Shown in pieces: positions 13,101-26,791 of a DNA stretch of 64,000 nt; the first letter of the stretch is position 1; every line of letters begins with the position of its first letter. The translations under genes were made by a program, and so were the position numbers. Where the stretch lies: the NCBI GenBank assembly GCA_013399695.1, contig VXAU01001826.1, positions 858,359 through 922,358 on the forward strand, in the 5' to 3' direction. Below the pieces are notes generated by a model. The model worked only from the letters and a program-made list of their open reading frames with translations. It was not told the DNA's origin and searched no databases. This DNA is from Formicarius rufipectus (taxonomy: Eukaryota; Chordata; Aves; Passeriformes; Formicariidae).

Positions 13101-14324
13101 TTACTCTGCAAGTTCACTAGTTTATTTTTTATTCCTGAAAGTGGAGAGCTAATGGAGATATTCCATACTGAGAACATAATTTTGGGAGTTTTGAGAGCTC
13201 TTATATTTCCAGAAAAATCATGAATACACATCTACTTGATTTTCATGTCAAGCATGACAGAGATAATGTCCACCAAGATCTCCACTGTGCATTTGTTATA
13301 AAAGTGAGAATACAGCACCACATTTATGGTTCAGAGTTCCAAAGCATTCATAGGATGCTTCTAAATGCCATGTTGAAAACTACATACTCAACTGAGTTTC
13401 CCAAATTATCCTGGAAACATCAATGAGCAAAATCTTCGACTGGGATGCCAGTAAGCTAAGCAGGAACCACCTGGAGGAGTTTAATTCATCTGTCAACTGC
13501 GAGAACACAAACCAGCATGAAAGTTTTTCTGTAAATCTGCTGTTAAAATAAGGAGCAGGTACACTGAAGCCAGAGCTTTGAGGAACACAGATAACATCTA
13601 GCAAACAGAAGCACATTCATGAATGTCAAGGTATCTTACAGCACAACAAAGCATATCTAGATTGTCATAACTGGATTTTATTTCAGGTCATGGAGCACTA
13701 ATGTCAACAATCCTCAACAAGAATACTTTTTAATCATCACATTTATCATAGCTCTTAGACAACAGGAGAGATGACATTACTGTATTTTTTTAGAGCACAG
13801 CTATTTCCAGTCTCTTTTCTTCTCTTGGGCAGAACTTACAATTTGTTCATTGCAAGACAGTAGGAATTTACTTGTATTACATTGAAACCTTGTGGAGGAA
13901 TCATACAAAAAGCTGTACTGTGCAGAAGTTGATTAGTACTTTAATTTATTTATTTGCAACATCCCAAAATATGACAAAAGGAGAAAGGAATATAATCTTT
14001 ATTCACCAAACAAATCTAGAAAGGACAAATTTGAAGTCCAATAAAAATAACTGGTTGGATACATTCCAAGGTCTATCTCACTACCACAGAGTTGTGATAG
14101 GATCATGTTTGCTTTATTCTTTCATACCCTTATTGAAAAGACAAGCAAACACACAAGTTGATACACACTTACTGCAGGATGGGACAATAACACATAATTA
14201 AAGAATAAACAATTCTACCTCTACCTTCCAAAGAAGCATACATCATGCACTGAACCTACTTTTAATACACATCAAGCCTGGCATATGCAAATGCACCCTG
14301 GGTGAAATCTCGGCATGAAGAATC
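10118..14324. other. Intronic sequence with one small tandem repeat
   Basis: No gene or named repeat recognised. The only structure I saw is the imperfect tandem at 10739-10805, listed separately. The 11.6-12.1 kb part is especially AT-rich. Confidence 0.5.
10739..10805. repeat. Short tandem duplication, 45-bp period
   Basis: A 22-bp word starting CTTTGAGATCACC occurs exactly at 10739-10760 and 10784-10805. A partial copy (CTTGAGATCA) lies between them. It gives a repeated LEGDLK motif in a minus-strand frame, but that frame has no other sign of being coding. Confidence 0.85.
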
Positions 14325-15265
14325 CTATGACCTCTGAATAATTTAGACTGGAAGGACCATCAGAAAACTCCCAGTTCAACCTCTTGCTCAGAATCGAAAC
14401 AGCTGTGAGATCAGATCAGGTGAGTCTTGAAAACCTCCAAGAATAATACACAGCCTCTCTGGAAAACCACTGCTTAACTATCCTGGTGCTGAAAAGGTTT
14501 CTCCCTAAGTCCAGTTTGAACTCCTCTTGTTTCAACTTACATCTGTTGACTCATGCAACCACTCTGCATCACTGTGAACAGCCCAGTTCCCTCTCCTCAC
14601 TTGCTCCCACATAAGCAGGGAGGGGCTGCCGTCAAGTCACTCTGAAACCATCTTTCCTCAGGCTGAACTAGCCCTGGTCCCTCAGTCTCTCCTCACATGG
14701 CAATTGATCCTGCCTGGAACTATTGTGATGGTTCTTTGCTGAACTCATTCCAGTTTAGTGATGTCTTTCCTGTGCTCAAGGTGCCAAAACCAACCACAGT
14801 ATCTAGATCTGCTCTCCTGAGTGCTGAGGAAGATAATCACTTCCCTTGATCTACTGACTCTCCTTCTCTTAAAAGAGCCCAGGGATGCTCTTGGCCCTCT
14901 TTGCTGCCAGAGCACTGTGCTGGTACATGTTTGCCTGCTGTTTATCACATCCCTATGTTCCCTTTCAGCACAGTTGCTCCCTACAGTCAATCATCTGTAC
15001 TGCATCTTTCCCAGGTGCAGGACTTCACATTTGGCCCTACTGAATTTCCTAAGGTTCCTGTTGATCCATTCCTCCAGCTGCCCAGGTCCCTCTGAATGGC
15101 AGCCTTGTGCTTTAGCATACTAACAGGTTCTCCTGGTTTGATGTCATCTGTATACCTGATGAATGTGCCTCTGCTCTCCTTGCCCAGGTCACTGTTATTA
15201 AATAGGACATGTCCCACCACAGACCCTGTGCTATTCCACTTGCCACAGGCCTCCAGGCTGAGTAT
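14325..15265 (-). mobile_element. CR1 LINE fragment, diverged
   Basis: The segment shows reverse-complement CR1 3' sequence in order: ACTGGAAGGACCATCAG, CCAGTTCAACCTCTTGC, the stretch on sequential headings of 'CTGGTGCTGAAAAGGTTTC', TCAGGCTGAACTAGCCC, then GTGCTATTCCACTTGCCACA near 15230. About 940 bp are retained, longer than the typical short CR1 ends elsewhere in the window. Many mismatches and broken frames indicate an old copy. Ends are approximate. Confidence 0.8.
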
Positions 15266-18200
15266 GACCTAATAACTACCGAAACAGTCCAATCCAACTT
15301 CACCCCACCACAACACAGGAGATTGCAGTGCTTATACAAAAATAAGTGGGTTTACAACAGCAATATCCCAAACTGCTTTGTGGGTTACAGTAAGTCATTA
15401 AAAAAATGTGTGTTCTTATTTTATTTTAAACTGAGATTATGAACATTAAAAGCCACCATCTGTGCAGAGAATATATAGTCTTATTTAAATTATTATTTGT
15501 CCTCAGACTTCCCTTTAGGTAATACTTTTTTATTTAGGACCTATCACCATGTCAGCAACACTCACTATAAACACAGGAACAGAAAGACAGATGCAAGCCA
15601 CCCTTGAGCACAAGTGCTTATCATACATACCTTAACAGGCTGCTTATACAGAAAACACAGCTTTTTTCCTCACTACAATTTGCCAAGCTCATAGACAAAG
15701 GATGTTCTAGAGATTAGGTAAAATTGGGTTCAAAACAGATAAGACAGAAGATAAACCGTCTCCAATGACTACAAAGCACGGTGATCAGTCTTTGGACACA
15801 CTGAGGACCTATATGCCTCCATCAGCACTTCTTACCAGACTCTTACCGTGATGCAACACTGTGCTAGGCTCTTTTTTCAAACCAGTCCCCAAGCCTAACA
15901 AAGAGATATCTTGAAAATAAGGCCTCCCATAAAAACCCCAAACAACAATAACAACAAGAAAACAAACACCACAGCTTTCCAGCAACTGCCTCAGAGTTTC
16001 TTAAGCTCTTGCAGAAAGATCCTACCAGTTTGTCTCAGCCCTCAAAGTACTCCAGGCTAGTTTTAAATACACCTACCAGGCTATGTTGCAATATTAGGCA
16101 CTGTGACACAAGAAACAAGTCAATCAAGAGATCCAAGCCTGGATTTGATTACTCAGAGTAATTAAAAACCATTTGCAGAACTTCTAGAAATGGGTATCTC
16201 TCATAACAGATTAAGTCAGCATCTTCTAATACAGTATCTACTCCTCAAGGAGCAGGTTAACCTGGAGACAAAAATCTCTCATTTGGTTCAGGTAATCATC
16301 TTCGGTCTCTTTCTACAAAATTCTCCTTTCTTATGCTGCCTACAAAACTTCAGCAATATTCAGAGCATGGAGATGCTGAATTCAGGGCATACTGTCTTGC
16401 TGACAAATACCACTTTATAATGCACTGTGAACCATGGTGCCTTGTTTGTTTGTTAAGTAATTTCAGTGGTGTAAATAAGTGTTGGGATTTCTGAGAGGCC
16501 CAGCAGATTAAGATATCTGTCTCCTGGCCTAAAAGACAATTTATTTTTCCATAACTCAGGAGATGGAATTGTTTCCTGCTAACTTGGTAAGAGGCAATGG
16601 AATGCTTGATGTGCTAACCAGGCGGCTTGGAATGTGTTGATAAGGTAGGGAAGACAAGATATTGGATGATGACAGTATTTGAATATGACATTATGAGATA
16701 AAAAGTTTGGATAAGATATCTGTAGGGTCATCGTAACACTATATTCAAAATTGAAAAGCAAGGTATATGTGATGTAACTGGGGTTCATATGAAAAAAAAA
16801 AGCTGGTATTTTATTTACATGGCTTATAAAAGCCCGTCTATATGGAGCTTCCTCCAAAATAGTGATTCTACCTCTTTATTGCAACAGAACACTATGATGT
16901 AAAATTGAAGTATAAAAGGGATCTCAAAACACTGGTGGAGTTATGCATTTTAAGTGTACCTTCTTTGATTTTAGTTACAAAAAAAGTTTCTGCTTACACA
17001 AACCTTGTGTAACTTCCTTTTAGGTATCAAATTATATATTCTTTGCTATGACAATTTATGTAAAGTATGACTTAGAACAAGAATCAGCTGCAAAATTAAG
17101 ATGATGCTTTGCATTTGCATAATGATCCCTGATTAGTCCCTATGTCCATAATAAAATACAATAATAAAAATAACAACAAAAACACACCACTTACAGCAAT
17201 GTGTCACAGTCAAAACTAAATCTCACAATAGATACCAATTTGCCAACAATGTATTAGTTCCTATCATCTCCTAACACTATACAGAAGGATCAGAGCTGTT
17301 CCTGTGCCCGGAACAGAAGACTCTGGGAATTACAACTGGCTGATTTCTGAAACACATTATAAATGCCATTTTTATTTGTAGGCCAGTAATTTAAATAAAA
17401 ACTTTTCTCGTGGTTCAAGTTTCTATAAGTGGGTCAGATAACAGCAGATATTCTGCTTGGAAATTCACACTTGAGATTTCTAGAAAAAACTACTGGAGTT
17501 CAGTGGGACCTGAACCTCGATGAACTGACATGGTTTTTCAAAGTCATAGACTTGGTTCACAACAGTCTGTTATTTCTGATTCAAGGGACTATGGACATAT
17601 TTCAGCATGATGTCAAACAGTGTCACTGCCCATAAGCAGTGATAGAACTATGACCTAGCTTACTGGAGCCTAAGTGTACTTTCTGCTGTTCATAAGATAA
17701 TGTCACAAAATTATGTGGGATTCTTAATTGCTCCACACATTATTAATTCACAGCTGACTCATCTTCAAGTCTTACACACGCCTAGGATCAGAAGAAAACA
17801 ACATGTTGTGTTTGTTTTGCCTTCCATCTGAGGATCAGAAGGTACCTTATCCACACTGCCCTGCCTTTATTAATTAGCCAAATGTTTTCTGCATTTTATA
17901 AATCAACATGTTGAGCTACAGTACTTCTGTTCCTTGTCCATCCTCATCTTATATCTGCTTTTCCAGAAAGATATAACTGAATTCAACAGACATTATGAGA
18001 TTCACAGAAGAATTACTGTACAGAATACATAAGCTGTAATGTGTGAGGGCATGTTAAACAATAATTCCTAACCCCCTACTTCCCCTGCCAACACCAGTCT
18101 GAAAATTGCATCGATGGGATCCTGCCTAGATCTTATCACAGGCCCATTTTCTGTCTCTTAAGGGGAGTTGCAGGGTTCCTTGGCTCCATTCCTCCATAGC

Positions 18201-21200
18201 TACACTATGCCAGTGATGAGAACTTTGCTAGGGCAGTTGCTATGAGTTTCTCACCAATTTTCCCATTTTAAAATTTTAGCTGTGGAGCAGATCACCTTGT
18301 CTTTCTAAACAATTGTATCCGTGTCTGCCGTAGTCAGTGTTTTCTGTATACTAACTCAGACTTCAAGCAGACATTATACAAGTGTGACACTAGCTGAACT
18401 TCAAGGACCAGTGTTGGAGCACTTTTGCAGCAGTACAGCTGGGCTCCTACATACCCTTGACTGCCCTCAGACAAAAGGACCTGGACACAGGGTGCCACCA
18501 CCAAAGGATCTCTCTGGCATCTTCTCAGGAGGACATATAAAGTGGTCTACAGGCTGGACAACTGTGTGTCTTATCAGAGGAATCTATTAGCCACAATCTT
18601 CCCAGGGACATGCTAGGGTTCACCCCACCTCACGATGGATGAGTGCTACAGCAACATAGGGTGGCAGGCTGGATGAGGGGCCATGTGTGATCTCGAGTTA
18701 GATGCTGAACCACTCATGTCTCATTTAACACTTTGCATTATCACAAGCCATTTTATTTCAGATTGTTGCTCTTGCACCAGATGCAATTGTGTTGGAATAC
18801 AGGACAGATTTATGTCTGGTTACAGTGCATCTACCAGGAAATCTTTTAGTCTTTACTAAATAGAAATATTTAATTTGTCAACCAGCAGTTTCCTCCAAAG
18901 GTTAGCAACCTCTCTTATTAAAAATATGAACCCTGCATCTAATTTGAAATTTTCTGGCTTCAGATTCTAGCCACTGGCTTATGTTATGCCCTCTGTTACT
19001 GTTAAAGTGACCTTTTAGTAACCTCTTATTTTAGTATCAGATATTTTCTCCTCATGAAAGCACTTACACATTACAAATGACCAACGCTCTAGTTTTATTT
19101 TAAGAAAAGAACTCAAACACTTTAAGTTCAGCATTCTTCTTAGGTAATTGGAGGTCATGTAAGAAATATCCTGTTGCCCCTCATTTCTTCATTCTCTTAA
19201 TTAGAGCCAAATGTTAGAAATATCCTTAGAAAGACAGAAATAGGCAAGACATCCCTGCTTGGCCTAGTTACACAGTATGACTCAATGGTGGCAACAGAAT
19301 TGCAACATATTAAAACTTAAAACAAAACAAACACAAAAAACAACAACAACAACAACAAAACACAGAACCAAAAAGACCACTACTTATGCAGGCAGTGAGC
19401 CAAAGTTACTCCCTGTAAATCTAGTATGACGTTGAACACTTACAAATTATTAACCAGCAGAGAAATTAAAAAAATTAACTACAAGAGGAAACAAAAAACA
19501 CCTCAATTGGGTACACAAAATCATAAACCCCTGATTTCGCTCTGATTTAACTTACAGTAAGAAAAAATTCAGTCACATTTGACAAGCTATAAAATTTTCC
19601 CTCTTTCACACACACACAAATAAGACATCCCCAAGATTATTTTAACATTTAATATAAAAATTCAGGAGTATAGCTCAGGTTCCTTATCAAATACCAGTAA
19701 ATTTTCTAAAGAAAGGACTATCAACCTTCCTCATTTTCCACAGGCAACAAGAGAGTCCCCCAAAGGACCTCCAGTTCCCCTTATATTCTGGTAAAAGCAA
19801 ACTGCAGGTCAGATTAAAAAAAAAAAAAAAAAGACAGATTCAGCATTTTGGCCTTGATACACAGATTCTACTGAAATGAGCAAATGAATCTCAGGAATGG
19901 GGAGATGCTCTGAACATTGAAGCTGTCTGCTCTTGTCTCTCTACCCTCAAAAACTGCACCTCAGTTTCAAGGATTCCTTTACTAATACTAGCTTTAGAAA
20001 GTTCTGATTTACTACAGGAAAAAAAGTACTTCAAGGCACTTTAAAAGCGTAACATGTTGTTGAAAAGCAAAGCAGCAACTACAGCTGACAGTCCCTGGTT
20101 TCTGTGATCTCCACCATGGTATCACTCCACCATGCAAAGCTCACTCCAAAGGGATGTTCTGGCTATGGTCCCAGACAGATATGCCACCAAGTCACAAAGC
20201 AGCTCACCATCACACCACTCTTACTAATGAGAGCTACAGCAGCAGTTCTTCAACATCTTTTCCTCTATGTAATCCTTATGTCCTCTCCTGCCTTCCCCAG
20301 CCAGCTGGAGAACTGCTGACTCCAGGAAGGGAGAGATGTGGAACTGCAGACTGTGCTGCATGAGGCTAAGGTTGCTCTTGCAGAGAAAACCATGGGGCGG
20401 GCTAGCAGTGACTGGGCAGAGGTGGCAGGAGGTAGGCACCCAGAGTTGACCACAGCTAGAGGAGAGTAGGCTGGCAGGCCTCATGGCAAAAAAGCAATGC
20501 TGCACTGGCCACTAACTACCACACTGCCCTTTGCTGTGTTTGCCCTCCTCCTTCATCTTCCTCAAACACCTGACAACTCCTCTAGTCCTGTACTAGCCGC
20601 TCCATCCCATGTGCTCCCTTTGCTCTCTGAAGCACACCACAGATATTCCACATTCCCAGACAGAAAAAGGTGTGTCCTGGCTTGGCAAGCCACTGCCCTG
20701 CATCGCTGGGAAATTAGAACAGCAAAACATTATATGATGTGAAAAGCTGCTTGGATGAGAGGGTAGGCAGCTGGTATGTAAGAGGAAGATTCAGAGGGAA
20801 AAGCTGCCGAGAATAGCTGAGTCCAGATGAGACACTGAGTGGTAGGCACAGTAACAGCAGGAGGGAGCAGAAAGTAGACAAACATCTTCCTTCAAAAGAG
20901 TTGGAAAGGATTATGTAGGATTGTGACCATATTTTTCCTCAGCCACCCAGGCCTGCCTTCCAGCTAAGCAGAAAAAAAATGAGGAGCTCATTTTTTATTA
21001 TGCACAAGGAAGCACTGGTAAGCTTCTTTTGAGAAGAGTGGCTATTCCTCATTCAGGGGACAAGAAACAGAATTTTCTTTTGCATATTGCTTCAAGCACT
21101 GACATAATCCAGGTGTTGGTTTCTTCCTAAATCCTGAGAACAATCCTAAGCATATACAAAATATTCATGAGCAGAACAATTAGCTCATTCCAGAAAGGAA

Positions 21201-23877
21201 TGGAAAGGAAGAGCAAAAAAGATCCACCAGACTGTGACAGCATCTGTGTATGCTGCAAAGTGAAGTGGATGCTTTTGGGAGTGGCTGGAAAGGATTATGG
21301 GTGAGGACAGAGGCCACATTGAAGTCTAATAGAAGGAACTGAGGTTTTGGAAATCAGACAGTGGAAGCATGAGCAGCTTGACATTTCTACAAGGGAAATC
21401 ACTAAGAGAGTCATGACTGGGGGAAAATGGAGAGATTTCTAAGGAAGTCACCAAAACATATACATACACATTACATCATTGTCTTGCCCTCTAGGAGAAC
21501 AATGTAACACATACCCAAGTTCTCTATGCTCCACGCTGGGTGCCTGGGTGAGGTTGAGGGTACACTGTATCACCAAGGGGGAGGAGACCCTGCTGCTCAG
21601 GATCCTGCACGGGTCTCACCATCCAATAGAAACCAACACAGCCACGAAGTCTGATTTACTATTCTGCTAAATCAATGACTTTGCACTACATACGAGAAAA
21701 AGACTAAGGAGGAGGAAGGTGGTTTCTTGACACTGTTTTGGGATGTAACATGAAACTCACTATAAAGGCTTGAATCAGCCTTACATCTTCAGAAAAAGGT
21801 CCTTTTTCCACACAGGCCCACTAGCTGAAGAGACTGGTAGATAAATTTGTTGGCATGGTCTAGGTGGTGGCAGTCATTCAGAGGAAAGGCAGCATGAAAA
21901 ATCACTGGGCATCTCTGGGTTACAAGATTTTGGATGGTTTATCTTATCCACCTCTGTAGTCAGCTGAATAGCTGAATAGGAGAAAAAAACAGCTGCATAG
22001 GAGAAAAAGTTGTGGCATGTTCCAAGAAAAAGGAGGTTCCAGAGGGAGAAGAGGATGACAAGCATGAGACAGTCCTAGCATGTGCCAGCAAAAGTAGTGT
22101 CTGCACAGGGATATTGTAAGGGTGGCAATTTGCTGCCTTTTCCTGATGCCTGTGTGATTCCAGCAGGACTGTGGCAATGACAGCAAGCACCGAGTTCTGT
22201 GCACAAGGCACTCCGGAGTGGTACAGCTCCAAGGATTTGGCACACCCTTCACTGGAAAGGCATTGCACAGATTACATCACACTTAAAACACATTTCATCA
22301 CCAGGACATATACTGCCTTTTTGTAATTTCAACCACCTGCCAGTAAGTCATTCAAATGAAAAACTGATCTCCAAGACAGCATAGGCACACCTGACTGATG
22401 TCAGCAGCAAAAGCACAGAGACATTTTATGGAAGGGTCTTAGTTTTTGGTGGTTTTTTCTTGTTATTTTTACACATTTCAGCTAGCCAGAAACTTCTGAC
22501 CAGCAGAATGATGATAAACTTTTATGGTTTAAATAATTAATGCCAAATACTAAGACTAGTACTCACAAGGAACCTGAAGGGAAAAGCAAAACCACAACTG
22601 ATATCACCATTATAAGTAAATGCAGACTAATAGGCCAACTCAGCCACTCTCAGAAGGAAGAAAATTGCAGGTTAGGAAGAAGAAATGCCTTGCAAATACA
22701 AGGCTTCACTTCAGTTGCCTGTTACAATGAAGTGAGAAATCCTGTCACCTCCAGCTGCTACAGGGTGGACTCAGGTCAGTCTCTACATATAACTGCCACT
22801 ATGACAAGCAAAAGCATGCATATCATCAGGAATGTAGTTTTCTCAGCATTGAGACTATAATTTAATTCGCTGTAGCTGACATTAAGTAAACATCAGCTAT
22901 CAGAGAGGAGATTGCCTGTATCATTAGAACCTACTGAAGAAATGCCACTGGAGAAAAGGAACAGTTTTTACCCAGGAAAATGCAAGTGAAGGAAAAGAAA
23001 AGCAAGGTAGCAGAAAGATCAGTTATCTGGCCCATCAATCTAAAAGAAAAGCACTGAATCTTCAAATGGGTAATCCCGTGTCTGGTTCTGAAGGTACACA
23101 GCAGAGTCTAAAAGAAATGCAGGCATTATGCACTACTTACAACTTGCTTGGCTAAGAGAACGCAGCCAATAGATGCTACAGTACTGTCCCTCAAATGGGA
23201 GAAATGTATCCCAGGATGCATGCCAGGAAAAGGAGTAAGGAGGTACCACTTTGAGAAGCAGGAAGCTTTAGCTTTTTGAAGGCCATTTTAGGGAGGCAAG
23301 ATACAGGCTTAAAGGAGGGGTCTGGGCCTGCAGGGGAAGCTGCCAAGAGCCAGGTCTGATGCAAATGGAAATGATAAGACCTCTGCAGAGCAGTGAAAGA
23401 GCTGGTTTTGCTACCAGTTGTTGTCTCTTTTGAATCTGTTCTCCCCTTACAGACTCTTGGAAAAGATCCTCTTTGTACACATCAGTAATTCTTACTCATA
23501 AAAATAAAACTGGGCTATAATATATGAAGTATTTGTTGCTGTGTACTAACTACTAGGAGTGCATTTGTACTCTTGACTGATCACTCAGTTAAGCTGACCT
23601 CAGAGTCATCAGACATTATTCACTTCTCTCAGATGGCAGAAAGTGTTGTAATCCCAAACAGGATTAGCAGAGCTGTATCATTTTACATCATGTGGGAACC
23701 AGCCTATTTGCCTTAAACTGCATTTAACCTCATAGGCTACTAGTTTTGTCTTTTCCCAAGGGTGATTATCGTGAACCTGAAAAGTGGAGAGCTACACTGG
23801 ATATTAAAACTCAACAAGATAGGTTTGGCAGCTAAGAGACACATTCTGAGATAACAGGGCAAATGAATTTCAGTTTA
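15266..23877. other. Intronic sequence, minor simple repeats only
   Basis: About 8.6 kb without a recognisable gene or transposon. Small simple repeats include (CAA)n at 19341-19357 and an A run near 19816-19832. Short overlapping frames between 20.1 and 22.4 kb match nothing I know. Confidence 0.5.
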
Positions 23878-24222
23878 GAGAATCACAGAACATGCCAAGT
23901 TGGAAGGGACCCACAAGGATCATAAAGTCCAACTCCTTGCCCTGCACAGGATCATCCCCAAGAGTCACACCATGTGCCTGAGAGTATCACCCATACGCTT
24001 CTTGAACTCTGCCAGGCTGGGTGCTGTGACAACTGCCCTGGGGAGCCTGTTCAGTGCCCAACCACCCTCTGGGTGAAGAATCTTTTTCTAATATCCAACC
24101 TAAATCTCCCCTGAGAAAACTTCAGGCCATTCCCTCAGGTCCTGTCAGTGGTCACCACAGAGAAGAGATCAGTGCCTGCCTCTCCTCTTCCCCTCATGAG
24201 GAAGTTGTAGACTGTTCCTAAA
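23878..24222 (-). mobile_element. CR1 LINE 3' fragment
   Basis: The start AGAATCACAGAACATGCCAAG is followed by GTTGGAAGGGACCCACAAGG, CAACTCCTTGCCCTGCACAGG, CTGCCCTGGGGAGCCTGTTC and TGGGTGAAGAATCTTTTTC. These are the reverse complement of a young avian CR1 3' region. It is 5'-truncated and noncoding. A T-rich stretch follows at 24300-24327. Confidence 0.92.
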
Positions 24223-24832
24223 ACCAGGGTTGAATTCTGCTGATGTGATACTTTCTTGTATTTCACAATTATTAGCCTAGTGCTTCCTTCCCTCTCCTCT
24301 TTATTTTTTTTTTATTTTTATTTTTTAATCTAAAATAATTGGCAAAATAGTAGGCAATAATTATAGATATCTTCCAGCAGCCTCCAGTGCTGGACTGATG
24401 GATGAAATTAGTTCCTCACTAAGAGCAGGATAGGAACATGAAAGTCTAAGGAAAATACTGCCATGGTTTCCTTTGAATTCTGAGCACCACTGGACTTGGG
24501 CTCCGAGGAAAGAATCATGAGGGTGGAGAAAATATAAAAAATGCAGAAAAGGACTAAAGACAGACTACTTCTATGGGGACATCTGGAAAAACAGAAGTGA
24601 AAAATGAGAGAAAGGCTGTTTTTTTTTAATGTGAAAAATAAATAAGAAAATTATAGGAAAGCAGGAACTTCCTACTTTCATAGAAGCTAGTGAGAATAAA
24701 AAGCAAATATGTTTAACTGAAGAACTGAGGAGAATGGCAACAAGCTACTTCATAACTTCTGGATTTTAGAAAAAATCATTTTTTATTATTTAGTTAATTA
24801 TCTCTTCCTTTTTTTTTTTTTTTGTTTTGTTA
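24223..24832. other. Intronic AT-rich sequence up to the gap
   Basis: T-rich and A-rich sequence with no recognised feature. The final 20 bases before the gap are a T run, a common reason for assembly breaks. Confidence 0.5.
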
Positions 24833-25278
24833 NNNNNNNNNNNNNNNNNNNNNNNNNNNNNNNNNNNNNNNNNNNNNNNNNNNNNNNNNNNNNNNNNNNN
24901 NNNNNNNNNNNNNNNNNNNNNNNNNNNNNNNNNNNNNNNNNNNNNNNNNNNNNNNNNNNNNNNNNNNNNNNNNNNNNNNNNNNNNNNNNNNNNNNNNNNN
25001 NNNNNNNNNNNNNNNNNNNNNNNNNNNNNNNNNNNNNNNNNNNNNNNNNNNNNNNNNNNNNNNNNNNNNNNNNNNNNNNNNNNNNNNNNNNNNNNNNNNN
25101 NNNNNNNNNNNNNNNNNNNNNNNNNNNNNNNNNNNNNNNNNNNNNNNNNNNNNNNNNNNNNNNNNNNNNNNNNNNNNNNNNNNNNNNNNNNNNNNNNNNN
25201 NNNNNNNNNNNNNNNNNNNNNNNNNNNNNNNNNNNNNNNNNNNNNNNNNNNNNNNNNNNNNNNNNNNNNNNNNNNNNN
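24833..25278. other. Assembly gap (446 N)
   Basis: Unknown sequence. The contig to its right begins with a segment that recurs downstream, so the gap and the duplication may share one assembly problem. Confidence 0.99.
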
Positions 25279-26053
25279 TTTGTAGAAGCACTTTCATTTT
25301 TCAGGAAAAGAAAACATTTTTAGAAATTGCAGATTTAAAGCATCTCTGTTAATAGATATACATTATAGAGATATAGTATATGTATATAATATATATAATA
25401 TATACATATATCTATTATATAGGTATATGTAGATACAATAGATACACATACAGTCAAATATTAAAATGCTTTCCTGCAGGGCTGCTATTGCTGAGGTTTT
25501 TGGTATGCATTGTAGTCAGATGTTCCTTTAATGCAGTAACAAGCAGTATTAAATTTATCAACTTATGCTCTGTGCAACTCTCCAATGTTAAGTCTTTCTA
25601 TTAGGCAATTTACCAACAGCCCGGCAGGGAAGAAGACTGGCCTGGCTGAACAGAGCTTTGGCTGGAATTCAGGAAAAAAATTTGTGACCTTTGGAAGAAG
25701 GGGCAGGCAACTCAGGAGGATTACAAGGGTGTTGTGAGGTTATACAGGAAGAAAATCAGAAGGGCCAAAGCCCACCTGAGCCTGGCTAAGGAGAATCTCC
25801 ATCCTTTATCGGATGCAGGGGGAAACACAGTGGCAAAGGATGAGGAAAAGACTAAGGTATTTAATGCCTTCTTTGCCTCAGTCCTTAATAGTAAGACTAG
25901 TTGTTTTCTGGGTATGCAGCCCCTTGGGCTGGAAGACAGGGAGATGGAGCAAAATGAAGCCCCCATAATTCAGAAAGAAATGGTCAGTGACCTGCTGTAC
26001 CACTTAATACACACACAAGTCTGTGGGGCTGGATGGGATCCACCCAAGGGTAC
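25279..26053 (+). repeat. 775-bp direct duplicate, copy 1 (next to gap)
   Basis: This segment matches 26792-27566 base for base at a constant offset of 1513. The only difference I noted is C at 25447 against T at 26960. It begins exactly at the end of the 446-N gap and ends exactly at a single N (26054). It contains the TA-rich stretch at about 25372-25455 and the 5' part of a CR1. Boundaries that coincide with Ns at both ends suggest an allelic or misjoined contig end rather than a true duplication. Confidence 0.95.
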
Positions 26054-26054
26054 N
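26054..26054. other. Single-N join
   Basis: One ambiguous base marks the point where copy 1 of the duplicate stops in the middle of the CR1 and unrelated AT-rich sequence begins. This looks like a scaffold join. Confidence 0.9.
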
Positions 26055-26791
26055 TCACACTCTTTAGGAGGGAAATGCTTGTTTATTTAACGTAGCAAGA
26101 ATGTATCTGCAATTACTGTTCATGATTTTTTGCCCATGAAGTGCAATTAAATTGTATTAAACAAGTTTGCAAGATAATACATAGAGCAACAAATTAGAAA
26201 TCTCTATTTCACTGCTTTCTACACTTCAAAACAAACTCAATGAATTGACGGCTTTGTGTTTTCAAATTCTGAGTAGAGCATTTCTTAGTTCCAGAATTCC
26301 TGGAAAACAGTAAGAGTAACTAAGAAAAAAAAAACTAAGAACAGCAAAAGCTCAACAAATAGCAACTGCAACTTAATTAAAATTTACTTTATTTCATACT
26401 CAGCTGAAGAAAACACCTGCAATTGCAACAGAAATTTTGATCTCTTACTTAACTATCAGACTGAAATAGTTAATCAATATTCTATACTTGTACATGTTTT
26501 TAACAGGTTTTGCTGAGGAGGATCTTCCACTAAAAATTCCTCAGTCTTAAGAAAGAATAAAAATGTAAAGCTCTGACTGTGACTCTACCAACAAACAGGC
26601 TTCAATAACTTCCCAATTACTGTAAAATATTTGCAGGAATGTAAAGAAATTATTCTGAATATTTCCTGCACTTTTTTCAGGCTCAAATGCACAATGAGAA
26701 TTTATCATATTAGAATCAGTCATATTAAAGAAGTATGCTGCTTTCATCTGTTACTTAGGTTTTTTGACAGCTTCAACCAGTAAAAGTTAAT
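26055..26791. other. AT-rich spacer between the duplicate copies
   Basis: 737 bp of AT-rich sequence with no recognised gene or repeat. It occurs once and leads directly into copy 2 without a gap. Confidence 0.6.

Noticed and set aside
24822..25352. Long open frames of about 150-176 codons across the gap
   Set aside because: They consist almost entirely of N and carry no information.
25734..26090. 118-codon frame resembling the CR1 RT upstream region
   Set aside because: It is a duplicate of the CR1 fragment at 27247-27648 and ends at an N join; not a separate gene.
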